Below, piece after piece: positions 23,246 through 31,938 of a stretch of DNA of 64,000 nt. The translations under genes were made by a program, and so were the position numbers. The notes below the pieces were generated by a model. That model made no database searches, was not told the origin of the DNA, and worked only from the letters and a program-made list of their open reading frames with translations. Source of the stretch: a virus. Where the stretch lies: positions 16,051 through 80,050 of IMG/VR virus record IMGVR_UViG_3300025122_005335; one strand, 5' to 3'. Position 1 is the stretch's first letter. The number at the start of each line of letters is the position of its first letter.

Positions 23246-23889
23246 AAAAATTCCATATTGTGTTCTTTAGCATCTGGCATATCGTTATATCGGCCTTCAT
23301 ATTCAAAATTACACTCTAAATCAATATTACTTGCAAATAATGTTCCTGGGTTTATAGTGGGCCAGGTGTCGTAAACAAATTCAAAGTTTTTATTTACAAA
23401 ATCTAAGAGCCAAGGTTTAAATCTATGCATATGCTCACTATCATGTAATATTATACAATCACATCTACCCGCCGATTCTTTAACCCAATTAGCTCTATTA
23501 TCATAACCACCTGTATCAACAAAAATTAAATCGTAAAAACTTTCTATTTTTTTATAGTATGGTGTACCTTTAACAAAAATACTTTGAGTTTCTAAAGTAA
23601 TTTTATAATTTTCATTTTCATATTTTTTCTTCATATTGTCATACCAATATGCTGGTGGGCTATTAAAATACTCAATACCCCAAACTTTTGCTTTACCGTT
23701 TTTTGTTAGATAACAAAAATAACTACTGCTACCATCACCGGTTCCACATTCTAAAATATTAAGTTTTTGATTGTTTTTATTTTTATATAAAAATTCTACA
23801 ATATACTTTAAAAAGGGTATATGAGAAGAATATGCAGTATTGTTTGCATAACCGGTTTTTGATAATTCTTCTTTGTTAAAAACATGCAT
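23239..23889 (-). CDS. Class I SAM-dependent methyltransferase
   Basis: 216 residues with LNILECGTGDGSSSYFCYL (SAM motif I), VWGIEYFN (acidic motif II) and DLIFVDTGG (motif IV position), then CDCIILHDSEHMHR. The pattern suits small-molecule or sugar O-methyltransferases of the Methyltransf_24 type. Its ATG shares bases with the QueC stop, so the two are coupled. Whether it methylates a glycan or a base-modification intermediate is open. Confidence 0.78.
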   Translation of the reverse strand: MHVFNKEELSKTGYANNTAYSSHIPFLKYIVEFLYKNKNNQKLNILECGTGDGSSSYFCYLTKNGKAKVWGIEYFNSPPAYWYDNMKKKYENENYKITLETQSIFVKGTPYYKKIESFYDLIFVDTGGYDNRANWVKESAGRCDCIILHDSEHMHRFKPWLLDFVNKNFEFVYDTWPTINPGTLFASNIDLECNFEYEGRYNDMPDAKEHNMEFFQ

Positions 23890-24683
23890 TAAGGGCCCCT
23901 AGTGCCTTCTCTACTTAAAAACACTTCTTCTGGGAAAGGGACACATTTGTTTTGTTTCCAAAATTCTGTTAAATCTTGGTTATATGGTTGAGGGTCAATA
24001 TAACCTGCATCGGCAAACCCTTTAATTCTTAAACTACTGCTTGGGGTTGATGCATCAGCAATTTCGTCACCACTATAACAGGTGTATGTATATTTGTAAT
24101 CAACTTTACTTGATGCTCCATACTCTACAATTGCTTTTTTGTCCATTGCTAAAAGAGGACACATAAGTTTGATTTGTTCTTTTCTATTCAAATCGATTAA
24201 TGCTTGAAATTGCTCCCTAAATTGTTCACTACCATCCCAATAACCAGCAAGACTATCTACTTGAGTTGCTCCATGATATACGGTATCGGCACCAATTGAT
24301 TCAGCATGTGCACATGCAATAGATAAAAATATTTGATTTCTAAATGGAACATAACTTACTGGTTGTGCTTCACCTATCATATCTTTTACATCTGGATTTT
24401 CTATTTCTTCATTAGTTAGTGAACTGGTTGTTATTAGTTCTTTCAAAAAGGTTACATCTATAATTTTATGATATATTTTTGTATCTTCAAAATTATGACT
24501 AAAACTTACCAGTTTAGCATGTTCAATTTGAATTTTAGCACATTCTATTTCACGTTTATGACGTTGGCCATAATCGAAAGTAATGCAATGTAATTCTCCT
24601 GAATTAAATTGAGCCATTCTTAGCATTGCAGCACTATCCATACCACCACTAAAAATCATTACACTTTTGTTTTTGTTAGACAT
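23889..24683 (-). CDS. queC: 7-cyano-7-deazaguanine synthase (QueC) with altered zinc site
   Basis: Converts CDG to preQ0 using ATP and ammonia. The PP-loop FSGGMDSAAML is at residues 11-21, VPFRNQIFLSIA near 112-123, and RIKGFADAGYIDPQPYNQ is the conserved C-terminus. Cellular QueC binds zinc with four Cys; here only C202 (TCYSGDE) remains, and the expected C-x2-C-x2-C stretch reads as Ala/Ser/Thr/Pro. It lies between the carbamoyltransferase and a methyltransferase. Either the site is dispensable in this lineage or the enzyme has shifted function. Confidence 0.9.
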   Translation of the reverse strand: MSNKNKSVMIFSGGMDSAAMLRMAQFNSGELHCITFDYGQRHKREIECAKIQIEHAKLVSFSHNFEDTKIYHKIIDVTFLKELITTSSLTNEEIENPDVKDMIGEAQPVSYVPFRNQIFLSIACAHAESIGADTVYHGATQVDSLAGYWDGSEQFREQFQALIDLNRKEQIKLMCPLLAMDKKAIVEYGASSKVDYKYTYTCYSGDEIADASTPSSSLRIKGFADAGYIDPQPYNQDLTEFWKQNKCVPFPEEVFLSREGTRGP

Positions 24684-24701
24684 AACTATATGATATAATA
24701 G

Positions 24702-26306
24702 TTACCAATGTTTACCATAATAAAAATCTTCAATTATGAGATAATCCATTTGCGTTGATTCTAACACTTTAACAGCATCAGAAATTGTATTTAGAATAGG
24801 TTTACCGGCAATGTTAAATGAAGTATTCAATAACACCCCATGACCGGCATGTTTATTAAATTGAGTTAACAAATCATATAGCCATTCATTTTGTTCTCTT
24901 GTTACTGTTTGTACTCTGGCAGTACCATCTATATGTGTGATGGAAGATAATTTTTTTCTCCACTCTTTTTTTACTTTAGGACAATAAAGCATGTGTTTGG
25001 ATTCCTCTTCCCATTCAAAATATTTGGATACATCTTCTAATCTTACAACAGGTGCAAATGGCCTGTACCATTCTCTATTTTTAACTTTAAAATTTAAAAT
25101 ATCTTTCATTTCAGGAAAAGCCGGGTTACAAAAAATAGATCTGTTACCTAATGCTCTTGGCCCGTGTTCACATCTCCCTCTTGCGCAACCAAAAATTTTC
25201 CCGTTTGCTAATTCAGATGCTATAATACTAAGATCAACAGGTTTTGCAGAGTTACTTTCTATCCAAGCTGGGTAAGTGTTTATATCTAATAGTTCAGTAC
25301 CACCGTAAGTTATATCTATTGGGGTCGCCGGTTTATTAAACCCGGCTAATAACCCTAAAGCAATACCACAATCATTAGTATTAGGAGCAACAAAACTTGG
25401 TCTTTCAGGAAACATTTCTTTTATTTTTGTAGCAAGTAGAATATTAAGTCCACACCCACCTGTTATAATAATAGGTAAATCTTTATACTTTTCGATGTAA
25501 GGCATAGCTACTTCGAAAAAACAATCTTCGAAAGCTTGTTGTGATGTTGCTGCTACGTCCCAGCTAATTTCCTTTTCTAAACGTTTATTATCATCAAAAA
25601 CTAAATTACAATTTTTCCCAATTATATCGGTTAATTTTCTAACGTAGTCTTCACCGTCTGGTTTTGCATAATAAAATTCTTTAAAATAAGGTAACCAGTC
25701 TTTTCTTACTTTACCGTAATTACAAAGACCCATAATTTTACCACTATAAACTAAATTACCATCTGATATCCATTCTTGTTTAATATCTGGACAATAGTGA
25801 GCAAAACACATATATGGGAAACCGAAATCATGATCATAGTTATGACGGTCTGCAGGGTTGGTTTTATCTAAATAGCTTACACCGTCTTTTCTATCAGCTG
25901 TAAAAATATTAAAAAAGCCATCATTACCACCACCATCAAAACTAAAAATTATTGCTTTTGAAAAATTAGATTGATAAAATGACCCACTAGCGTGTGCATG
26001 GTGATGCCAGCCTTCTAAAACATTTTTAGCAGGTATAAAATCTTTATAGCTGTAAGTTATATCATTATGCACACACTCTGTATTGATGTGTAATAGATTA
26101 TCAAAAGGTGGTTCGTACCCTAATTCTTTTTCAATATATTGCAATATTGCATAGACAGCTTCTTCTCTATTTGCTAGAGGTTTATATTGAGCTAACCCAA
26201 TATTTTTTATGTTAAAAAATCGTTCAAATTCTATAACATAATATTCGCCGTTATCTTCAAGTACAATTGCTCCGTTATGCGAACCATAAATCGCAATATT
26301 AGCCAT
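24702..26306 (-). CDS. Carbamoyltransferase (NodU/TobZ/CmcH family)
   Basis: 534 residues. The N-terminal Kae1-like part has HHHAHASGSFYQS (metal-binding His), IFSFDGGGNDG (ATP site) and IITGGCGLNILLATK. The C-terminal YrdC-like part has KIFGCARGRCEHGPRALGNRS, a family hallmark, and LNTSFNIAGKPI near the end. These enzymes transfer a carbamoyl group from carbamoyl phosphate to hydroxyls of sugars or natural products. Acceptor unknown: surface sugar, or modified nucleoside given the QueC gene next to it. Co-directional with uvsX, 7 nt apart. Confidence 0.93.
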   Translation of the reverse strand: MANIAIYGSHNGAIVLEDNGEYYVIEFERFFNIKNIGLAQYKPLANREEAVYAILQYIEKELGYEPPFDNLLHINTECVHNDITYSYKDFIPAKNVLEGWHHHAHASGSFYQSNFSKAIIFSFDGGGNDGFFNIFTADRKDGVSYLDKTNPADRHNYDHDFGFPYMCFAHYCPDIKQEWISDGNLVYSGKIMGLCNYGKVRKDWLPYFKEFYYAKPDGEDYVRKLTDIIGKNCNLVFDDNKRLEKEISWDVAATSQQAFEDCFFEVAMPYIEKYKDLPIIITGGCGLNILLATKIKEMFPERPSFVAPNTNDCGIALGLLAGFNKPATPIDITYGGTELLDINTYPAWIESNSAKPVDLSIIASELANGKIFGCARGRCEHGPRALGNRSIFCNPAFPEMKDILNFKVKNREWYRPFAPVVRLEDVSKYFEWEEESKHMLYCPKVKKEWRKKLSSITHIDGTARVQTVTREQNEWLYDLLTQFNKHAGHGVLLNTSFNIAGKPILNTISDAVKVLESTQMDYLIIEDFYYGKHW

Positions 26307-26313
26307 AATGTTT

Positions 26314-27399
26314 TTATTTACCGTACTTATAGGCAGATTTCAACTTTTTATCCAACTCAGGAATAATGAATTTTTCCCAAAGATCTATATCTTTTTTCCA
26401 AGTTTTATAGTAACCGATTTTATCTCCCGCTTTGAATTTATCATCCTTACTCTCCATACCTATTTGATAGGTACTACCTGTCTGCGTTAGTATCCCATGA
26501 TTAACAGCCATGTCTCGTAACCCGCTATACCTATCTAAGCCAGTTTTAAAATTGAGGTAAATTTCAGCCTGTAAAAATGGTGGTACAAATCGATTTTTTG
26601 TGGTTAAAAATCTTAATGTAGCACCCGAGTAGTTGCGAGCTTCTGCTAGAATCTCGTCATCTTCATTAGAAGCGTCTTGTCTTTCTTTTTTATTAGCCAA
26701 TTGTACTAGTACACTAGCCATATACTGTGGGCCGCTTCCACCGGAAGCTGTTTTTACTAGGGTAGGGTGTAAAGCACCTGGGTTGTCATATGTATGATTA
26801 CTAAACAAAATTGTCGTACCAGATAGACCAGCTTTATATGTAAGTATTCTCATCATAGATTTGAGTTGTTTAGCTCTTAGCCCCATATCCATGGCACTTT
26901 TATCTTTTGCTGCATCTTCTACTTCTTTTTGTGATGCTAAATTACCTAAAGAATCAATACTTATAATAAATTTTCCTTGTAACCCCTTTTCAATAATGCT
27001 GTCTAATAAAGCCACAACTTGATTTCGGCATTGCTCAACGGTATATACAGGGACGTATTTTGTTTTAGTTGCATCTAACCCTACCCCTTCTGAGCTTTCT
27101 TTATCTACGGCAAATTCGGTATCAAATATAATAGGGTGCAAACCCATTTTTTGAGCATTACCTAAAATCTTATTAATAATGTATGTTTTGCCAGATTGTG
27201 AAGGCCCTGAAAACCCAACCAACCTTCCTTTCGGTACCCCACCTTCACGACACGAACCACCAATGATTGCATTCAATGCATAACACCCTGTATCATACCA
27301 AGTATCCACATTTGATAGTGCATTTTCACTCAAATATGTCGCTTCAGGATTTAATTTATTTAAACTTGCAAATACGCTTTCTATATCATCTTTAGCCAT
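26314..27399 (-). CDS. uvsX: UvsX, RecA-like recombinase
   Basis: Forms filaments on ssDNA for strand exchange and recombination-dependent replication. Walker A GPSQSGKT is at residues 65-72, FIISIDSLGNLAS is Walker B, and TILFSNHTYDNPG followed by SGGSGPQYMASVLVQL is the loop region typical of UvsX. Length of 361 is close to T4 UvsX (391). A strong early promoter lies 6 nt upstream, preceded by a terminator. Confidence 0.95.
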   Translation of the reverse strand: MAKDDIESVFASLNKLNPEATYLSENALSNVDTWYDTGCYALNAIIGGSCREGGVPKGRLVGFSGPSQSGKTYIINKILGNAQKMGLHPIIFDTEFAVDKESSEGVGLDATKTKYVPVYTVEQCRNQVVALLDSIIEKGLQGKFIISIDSLGNLASQKEVEDAAKDKSAMDMGLRAKQLKSMMRILTYKAGLSGTTILFSNHTYDNPGALHPTLVKTASGGSGPQYMASVLVQLANKKERQDASNEDDEILAEARNYSGATLRFLTTKNRFVPPFLQAEIYLNFKTGLDRYSGLRDMAVNHGILTQTGSTYQIGMESKDDKFKAGDKIGYYKTWKKDIDLWEKFIIPELDKKLKSAYKYGK

Positions 27400-27405
27400 T
27401 CACAT

Positions 27406-27433
27406 ATTATAATTTATAATACATTATTTTCAA
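27406..27433 (-). promoter_or_regulatory. Early promoter TTGAAA-N16-TATAAT of uvsX
   Basis: On the minus strand the -35 is at 27433-27428 and the -10 at 27411-27406, 6 nt before the uvsX ATG. It starts 2 nt after the U-tract of the preceding terminator. Confidence 0.85.
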
Positions 27434-27435
27434 GT

Positions 27436-27461
27436 AAAAAAAAGCGCCCTTTCGGGCGCTT
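27436..27461 (-). terminator. Intrinsic terminator (GAAA loop)
   Basis: On the minus strand an 8-bp stem AAGCGCCC / GGGCGCTT with a GAAA loop is followed by eight T. It ends the transcript carrying gp43, QueD and the 27475-27843 gene before the uvsX promoter. Confidence 0.93.
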
Positions 27462-27474
27462 ACCAACATTTTAA

Positions 27475-27843
27475 TTAATCATCAAACAATTTTACCACCT
27501 CAGGTTCGTCGGGTGTATCCGTATCCACCTGAGCGTCGGGTGCAGTAAGGGTTGTTATAATCGTATCATATTGGGTTTTTAGTTTACCGTCTAAATGATC
27601 AGCACAGTCACTATCCACTATAGTGGCTTTATTGAACGTCCAGGTTGTACCGGCATCTCGTCCTTCGGGGGTTAGAAATTCTCTAAAAAACATGGGCACT
27701 GTTTGTACTTGAAGTTGACTTTGTTCATTAGGCTGTACAAAAATGGTACAAGGGTTTTTAATTTTTAAAGCTGTATCTGTGTCTTCCACCACTTCACCGA
27801 TAATGGTACGCCCGACTGAATCTACAAAAATCTTAAGGTTCAT
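27475..27843 (-). CDS. Hypothetical protein, possibly LSm-like fold
   Basis: 122 residues. The N-terminal strands (MNLKIFVDSVGRTIIGEVVE, then ALKIKNPCTIFVQ and VQTVPMFFREFL) resemble the bent barrel of Sm-like proteins. The C-terminus is acidic (DTPDEPEVVKLFDD). It is the last gene before a terminator in the polymerase transcript. Fold assignment is inference from strand pattern. Confidence 0.68.
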   Translation of the reverse strand: MNLKIFVDSVGRTIIGEVVEDTDTALKIKNPCTIFVQPNEQSQLQVQTVPMFFREFLTPEGRDAGTTWTFNKATIVDSDCADHLDGKLKTQYDTIITTLTAPDAQVDTDTPDEPEVVKLFDD

Positions 27844-27872
27844 AACAATATTTTATTTTAATCTAAATTAAA

Positions 27873-28433
27873 TCAACTAGTAATTATTCTGTCGTCATAC
27901 TCAATAACTCCTTTATCATCACGATACTTCGCAATCTCATTACCACGATAGTCCCAAAAGTTCTTATGCTCAGCATCAGAAATAGAATCTTTGTAACAGT
28001 CTGTAAAACAATTAGGAGTCTCATACAATCTAATATGATCAATCCACAAGTGCTGATATGGAGCAAACAAAATATTTTGAGCTAGGAACACTTCTTTAAC
28101 TAAATTCTCTACTGATGGGTTACAATATTCTTCACCACCACTTAGTGACATTTTATACAACTTACTATCTACACTAGCAGCGGCATCAATTAAAAGAGTA
28201 TCTTTAGGATTTAAAATAGCTCCATGATCTAAAATATCATCAATCCATTGACAACCTACACGCTTAATCTCTTTAAAATCAATAGCGTAACCAATATCTT
28301 CCATCTGACTAAAACCAAATGTTAATTCAAATAGGTACGTATGCCCATGCACATTAAAACATTTCATACGCTCATTCATCACTCGATGCATTGAATCAAA
28401 TGTCCCTTTTCTTGTTATTGTTTGTTTACTCAT
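27873..28433 (-). CDS. queD: 6-carboxytetrahydropterin synthase (QueD), canonical copy
   Basis: Second step of the preQ0 pathway, turning dihydroneopterin triphosphate into 6-carboxy-tetrahydropterin. FDSMHRV supplies the first zinc His, C-FNVHGH the catalytic Cys and the other two zinc His, and CNPSVENLVKEVF the substrate-binding helix. At 186 residues it is longer than the usual 120-140. It overlaps the polymerase gene by 8 nt, so it is co-expressed with replication genes. Confidence 0.9.
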   Translation of the reverse strand: MSKQTITRKGTFDSMHRVMNERMKCFNVHGHTYLFELTFGFSQMEDIGYAIDFKEIKRVGCQWIDDILDHGAILNPKDTLLIDAAASVDSKLYKMSLSGGEEYCNPSVENLVKEVFLAQNILFAPYQHLWIDHIRLYETPNCFTDCYKDSISDAEHKNFWDYRGNEIAKYRDDKGVIEYDDRIITS

Positions 28434-31020
28434 TTTCTGCTAAAATACTAAATAAGTCGCACTGTACTGCTTGATTGGGTAAATAACATTTCCAATTTAC
28501 CGCATTATAAAATCTTTCTAAAGGTGTAAAAATTAATTTTTCGTATATTTTGTCGTAGTTAGGTTTAAAATATTCATCAAATTCTTTTGGCCATTCATAT
28601 TTGTATGCTATAGCATCAATATTATACCTATTTGGTTTTTTAATGTAAAAATACCTCACTTTATCCCCTGATGCAATGCTTTCATACTTTTTATCAAGCT
28701 TATGTAATTTTAGCATTTTATTATAAAAATATGCTGCTTTACAATGTATAGGCATACCTTTAACTGTTTTCATTCCATCACATTGTCCCGCGTATTTTTC
28801 GTATCCTCTAATACCCATAACTGTTGCTATTTCTGTAATAGGTAATGATTTGAATTTTTCATACACTTCAGCCATAGCTTCATTTGTTTTTTGATAATCT
28901 TGCGTTTTAAGCATTATTTGTATGACATTTTTCATATATGGTTTTAATGAATTAGGTAATGTTGTTCTAACTACTTCTACCCCCGTATATTTTGTTTTGT
29001 TTATTTTTGCACCTTCATCATCCAAAATATTCATCACATATCTTTTTTTCTGCAAAAACACACCCACTTCTCCAATACATTCTCGTTTAAACAAAAATCT
29101 ACAATCTTTACTATTAAACGTTTTTTTACCCCACTTTATAATTTCATGATTTAGATACTTTACTAACTCAATTTCCATTTTATAAATGTCATCATGAACT
29201 TCCCCTTTTTCGTTTTTAAAGTTTAAACCTAAATGTTTAATCAAAAGTTCAATTGATGCATATGATGAATCTGTATCATTGTAGATAATTGGATCATTTG
29301 CTTTCAACTCTTTGTCACTCAACCCAGTTTTGTTTTTAATATAGTTTCTGATAATTATATTACTTTGTTTGATTACTGCTTGCCCTGTTAGTGTTACTGA
29401 TGATGCAATATCATCATCACCAACTGGTGCGTTTTTATTCCCAAAGTAACCGTATATTGAGTTAATTAAAATTTTAATTGTAAGTTGTTTTGTACCTAAA
29501 CGCTGTACATCGACCCCGGTTTCCTCATAGTCCGGATCTCTTTTTTTCATTACTGCATGTTTCTTTTTTAGTTCAACATATTCATCTTTTACTACTAACC
29601 GTTTACTATAGTAGTAATCTAAAATTTCTGGAATAATTCCCTTTTCTTGTTGATGAAATACAATATTTGCTTTTGATATTGTTAACTTATAATCTTTTAC
29701 CATTTTTATGAATTTAGGTATTGTAAATTCCTTTACTTTACCGTTTACCATTTCCATCACCACTTGATTGTCAGTTTTTTCTAAAATTTTTCCAACTTTA
29801 GTTTCTGGTGATAAGTTTAATGATATCATTACATTTGGGTATAGACTGTTTGCATCAAATGATAAAATGTAATTTTGAAACCCTTGTTGTGGTTCACTAA
29901 CATATGCACCCGGGTTCTTACCAGTATCCTGACCTCTGATAAATGTAGGTATGATTTGTTGTTTGTGTCTTGCTCGTATACAAAATGCCCCGTTGATTAC
30001 AGATAGTGCCCCCATTGCTGCATCAAATGTAACACACCCAACATATGCTAACATTCGTATTAAACCCAAATATTGTAATTTTATTTCTAATTTTACTAAC
30101 AAGTTTACATCCTGAATATTATAATCAATAAATTTGTTCCAATCTTTATCAGATAATGTTGCAAGATCCATTCCTTCAAATTCTACTTTTCGTTCACCTA
30201 ATTCTTGTTCCCCAATTGCATCTAGTTTATATGATTCTCTCAAAGGTGCAAATTTTTTGTATATATCCAAATAATCTAACAAAGCAATACCTTCAATATA
30301 CCACCTTATTTGTTGTCTACCAAAAGCACCTTGAAGACTTCTATAATATACATTTTTTACAGGAGATAATCTTTTCATCTGTTCTTCACCCATAATTCTT
30401 TCACATCTTTTAACAATATAAGGAATGTCAAAAAATTCAGAGTTCCAGCCACTTAAAATATCTGGATAGTCATTTTCTAAATAATCTAAAAATTTACTAA
30501 ACAATACTCTTTCTGTTTCGCAGTAAGTATATTTTAAATTTTTCCTACCCTTACCTGTATATTCTTTGGTACCCCAAGTATAAAATTTATTTTTCAAATT
30601 ATCATAAACCGTTATGACATTTATTGGGTGGTTGGCATTTTCAATATTAGGAAACCCATCAGGTGAATAAGTTTCAATATCCAATAACAACATTTTTATG
30701 GGATGTTTTGTAAATTCATCTGTCTCGTTTACTTGCCAAAAATTATCTAACAAAAATTGTTGTTTGATTGGTAAATTTTCAAACAATCTTTTAATTTGAT
30801 TGTTTCTAATAAATTGTCTTCTTTCTGATTCTCTTTTAAATGTAACCTTTCTTAGAGGGCTTTTGAATATAGACGTTGCATTTGAATGTCGTTTGTCTTT
30901 TGGTTCAATATACAAATATGGGTTATAACTTTGAATTACTTCAATTCTTTTTCCATCTTCATCCCAAGTAAACAGTCTCATTTGTTCTTGAGAAGGTTCA
31001 TAAACTACATTCCTATACAT
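28426..31020 (-). CDS. gp43: DNA polymerase, family B (gp43)
   Basis: Replicative polymerase with proofreading. Exonuclease motifs are LLLDIETYSPDG (Exo I, near 110), ILSGWNSEFFDIPYIVKR (Exo II) and DYNIQDVNLLVKL (Exo III). Polymerase motifs are LSFDANSLYPNVMISLN (A), KILINSIYGYFGN (B) and IIYNDTDSSYASIE (C). Length 864 compares with 898 in T4; no intein or split is seen. The C-terminus QAVQCDLFSILAE could be the clamp-binding tail. Expressed from an early promoter 8 nt upstream. Confidence 0.97.
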   Translation of the reverse strand: MYRNVVYEPSQEQMRLFTWDEDGKRIEVIQSYNPYLYIEPKDKRHSNATSIFKSPLRKVTFKRESERRQFIRNNQIKRLFENLPIKQQFLLDNFWQVNETDEFTKHPIKMLLLDIETYSPDGFPNIENANHPINVITVYDNLKNKFYTWGTKEYTGKGRKNLKYTYCETERVLFSKFLDYLENDYPDILSGWNSEFFDIPYIVKRCERIMGEEQMKRLSPVKNVYYRSLQGAFGRQQIRWYIEGIALLDYLDIYKKFAPLRESYKLDAIGEQELGERKVEFEGMDLATLSDKDWNKFIDYNIQDVNLLVKLEIKLQYLGLIRMLAYVGCVTFDAAMGALSVINGAFCIRARHKQQIIPTFIRGQDTGKNPGAYVSEPQQGFQNYILSFDANSLYPNVMISLNLSPETKVGKILEKTDNQVVMEMVNGKVKEFTIPKFIKMVKDYKLTISKANIVFHQQEKGIIPEILDYYYSKRLVVKDEYVELKKKHAVMKKRDPDYEETGVDVQRLGTKQLTIKILINSIYGYFGNKNAPVGDDDIASSVTLTGQAVIKQSNIIIRNYIKNKTGLSDKELKANDPIIYNDTDSSYASIELLIKHLGLNFKNEKGEVHDDIYKMEIELVKYLNHEIIKWGKKTFNSKDCRFLFKRECIGEVGVFLQKKRYVMNILDDEGAKINKTKYTGVEVVRTTLPNSLKPYMKNVIQIMLKTQDYQKTNEAMAEVYEKFKSLPITEIATVMGIRGYEKYAGQCDGMKTVKGMPIHCKAAYFYNKMLKLHKLDKKYESIASGDKVRYFYIKKPNRYNIDAIAYKYEWPKEFDEYFKPNYDKIYEKLIFTPLERFYNAVNWKCYLPNQAVQCDLFSILAENE

Positions 31021-31028
31021 GTGAGTTA

Positions 31029-31056
31029 ATTATAGTTTACTCTTCAAATATTTCAA
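31029..31056 (-). promoter_or_regulatory. Early promoter TTGAAA-N16-TATAAT of gp43
   Basis: On the minus strand the -35 is at 31056-31051 and the -10 at 31034-31029, 8 nt before the polymerase ATG. It abuts the plus-strand late box at 31057-31063. Confidence 0.85.
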
Positions 31057-31063
31057 GTAAATA
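31057..31063 (+). promoter_or_regulatory. Late promoter box (GTAAATA)
   Basis: The box ends 5 nt before the ATG at 31069. It is a variant of the late consensus but has the standard spacing; it touches the early gp43 promoter on the other strand. Confidence 0.5.
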
Positions 31064-31068
31064 ATACT

Positions 31069-31938
31069 ATGAATGAAGGTCTGCTAGAAGGATTAAAAGA
31101 AATACCCAAAATAATAAACTTTACTTGGAAAGATAAAAATATTAGGGATAATAAACACCCGGTTATACAGAATGGGTTAAAAAGGATGATTGAGATAAAT
31201 CCGGATTGGGATGTTGTAATTAGTGATGACGATGATATAGAAAAGTATCTAAAAGAAAACTTGTCTTTAAAAAACTATACTGATATTAAAGATAGACACG
31301 TTGTTGAAAAAACAGATTTGTGGAGACTTGTAAAGTTATACAATGAAGGAGGGGTATATCACGATTTGGACAGATATTGTAATATTCCTATGAATTCAAT
31401 TATTACAAAAAATGTAAAATTTGTTTTACCAACACATGAAGATTATGGGTTTACTCACTGCTTTATGGCTACATCACCTGAAAATCCTATATTTTTAAAA
31501 GCCATTCATGATAATATTAAAAAAAGAAAAGATTTAGGAAGCAAAGAAATGGTAAATAAGGTATTGATATTGGGTGCAGTTACTTGGTGTGAAACCGTTT
31601 TTAATACTCTTTTTGATTATACAGATTATTCATACTATGAAGAAAATAATGGTGTAGATTGGAGGATGATGGAGGATGATATCAGACAACCACTACATGC
31701 ATGTAAATACACAACAACTTATAGAGAAGTACCCTGGAATTTCACCATGACATTTTGTCTTAGTGCTGATAAAGGGTTAAAACCTGCAGGTGCTTTTGAA
31801 GTTAGTAAAAAAATTGCAAAGCAAGAAAATGGTGAATTTTTAACTTACGATCAACAAGAATTGTTTTATGACTATAGACGTGACTTCTATAATACTTTTA
31901 AAATTAAACATTGGGCAAAAGAGAATAAGATCCATTAA
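31069..31938 (+). CDS. Glycosyltransferase with DXD motif (GT32-like)
   Basis: 289 residues. IPKIINFTWKDK at the N-terminus and KTDLWRLVKLYNEGGVYHDL with a following Asp (a D-x-D) are hallmarks of the Gly_transf_sug family of mannosyl- and galactosyl-transferases. It is a lone plus-strand gene between polymerase and the next glycosyltransferase, with a late-type box, so it may decorate virion proteins or the surface late in infection. Convergent overlap of 4 nt with the next gene. Confidence 0.85.
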   Translation: MNEGLLEGLKEIPKIINFTWKDKNIRDNKHPVIQNGLKRMIEINPDWDVVISDDDDIEKYLKENLSLKNYTDIKDRHVVEKTDLWRLVKLYNEGGVYHDLDRYCNIPMNSIITKNVKFVLPTHEDYGFTHCFMATSPENPIFLKAIHDNIKKRKDLGSKEMVNKVLILGAVTWCETVFNTLFDYTDYSYYEENNGVDWRMMEDDIRQPLHACKYTTTYREVPWNFTMTFCLSADKGLKPAGAFEVSKKIAKQENGEFLTYDQQELFYDYRRDFYNTFKIKHWAKENKIH

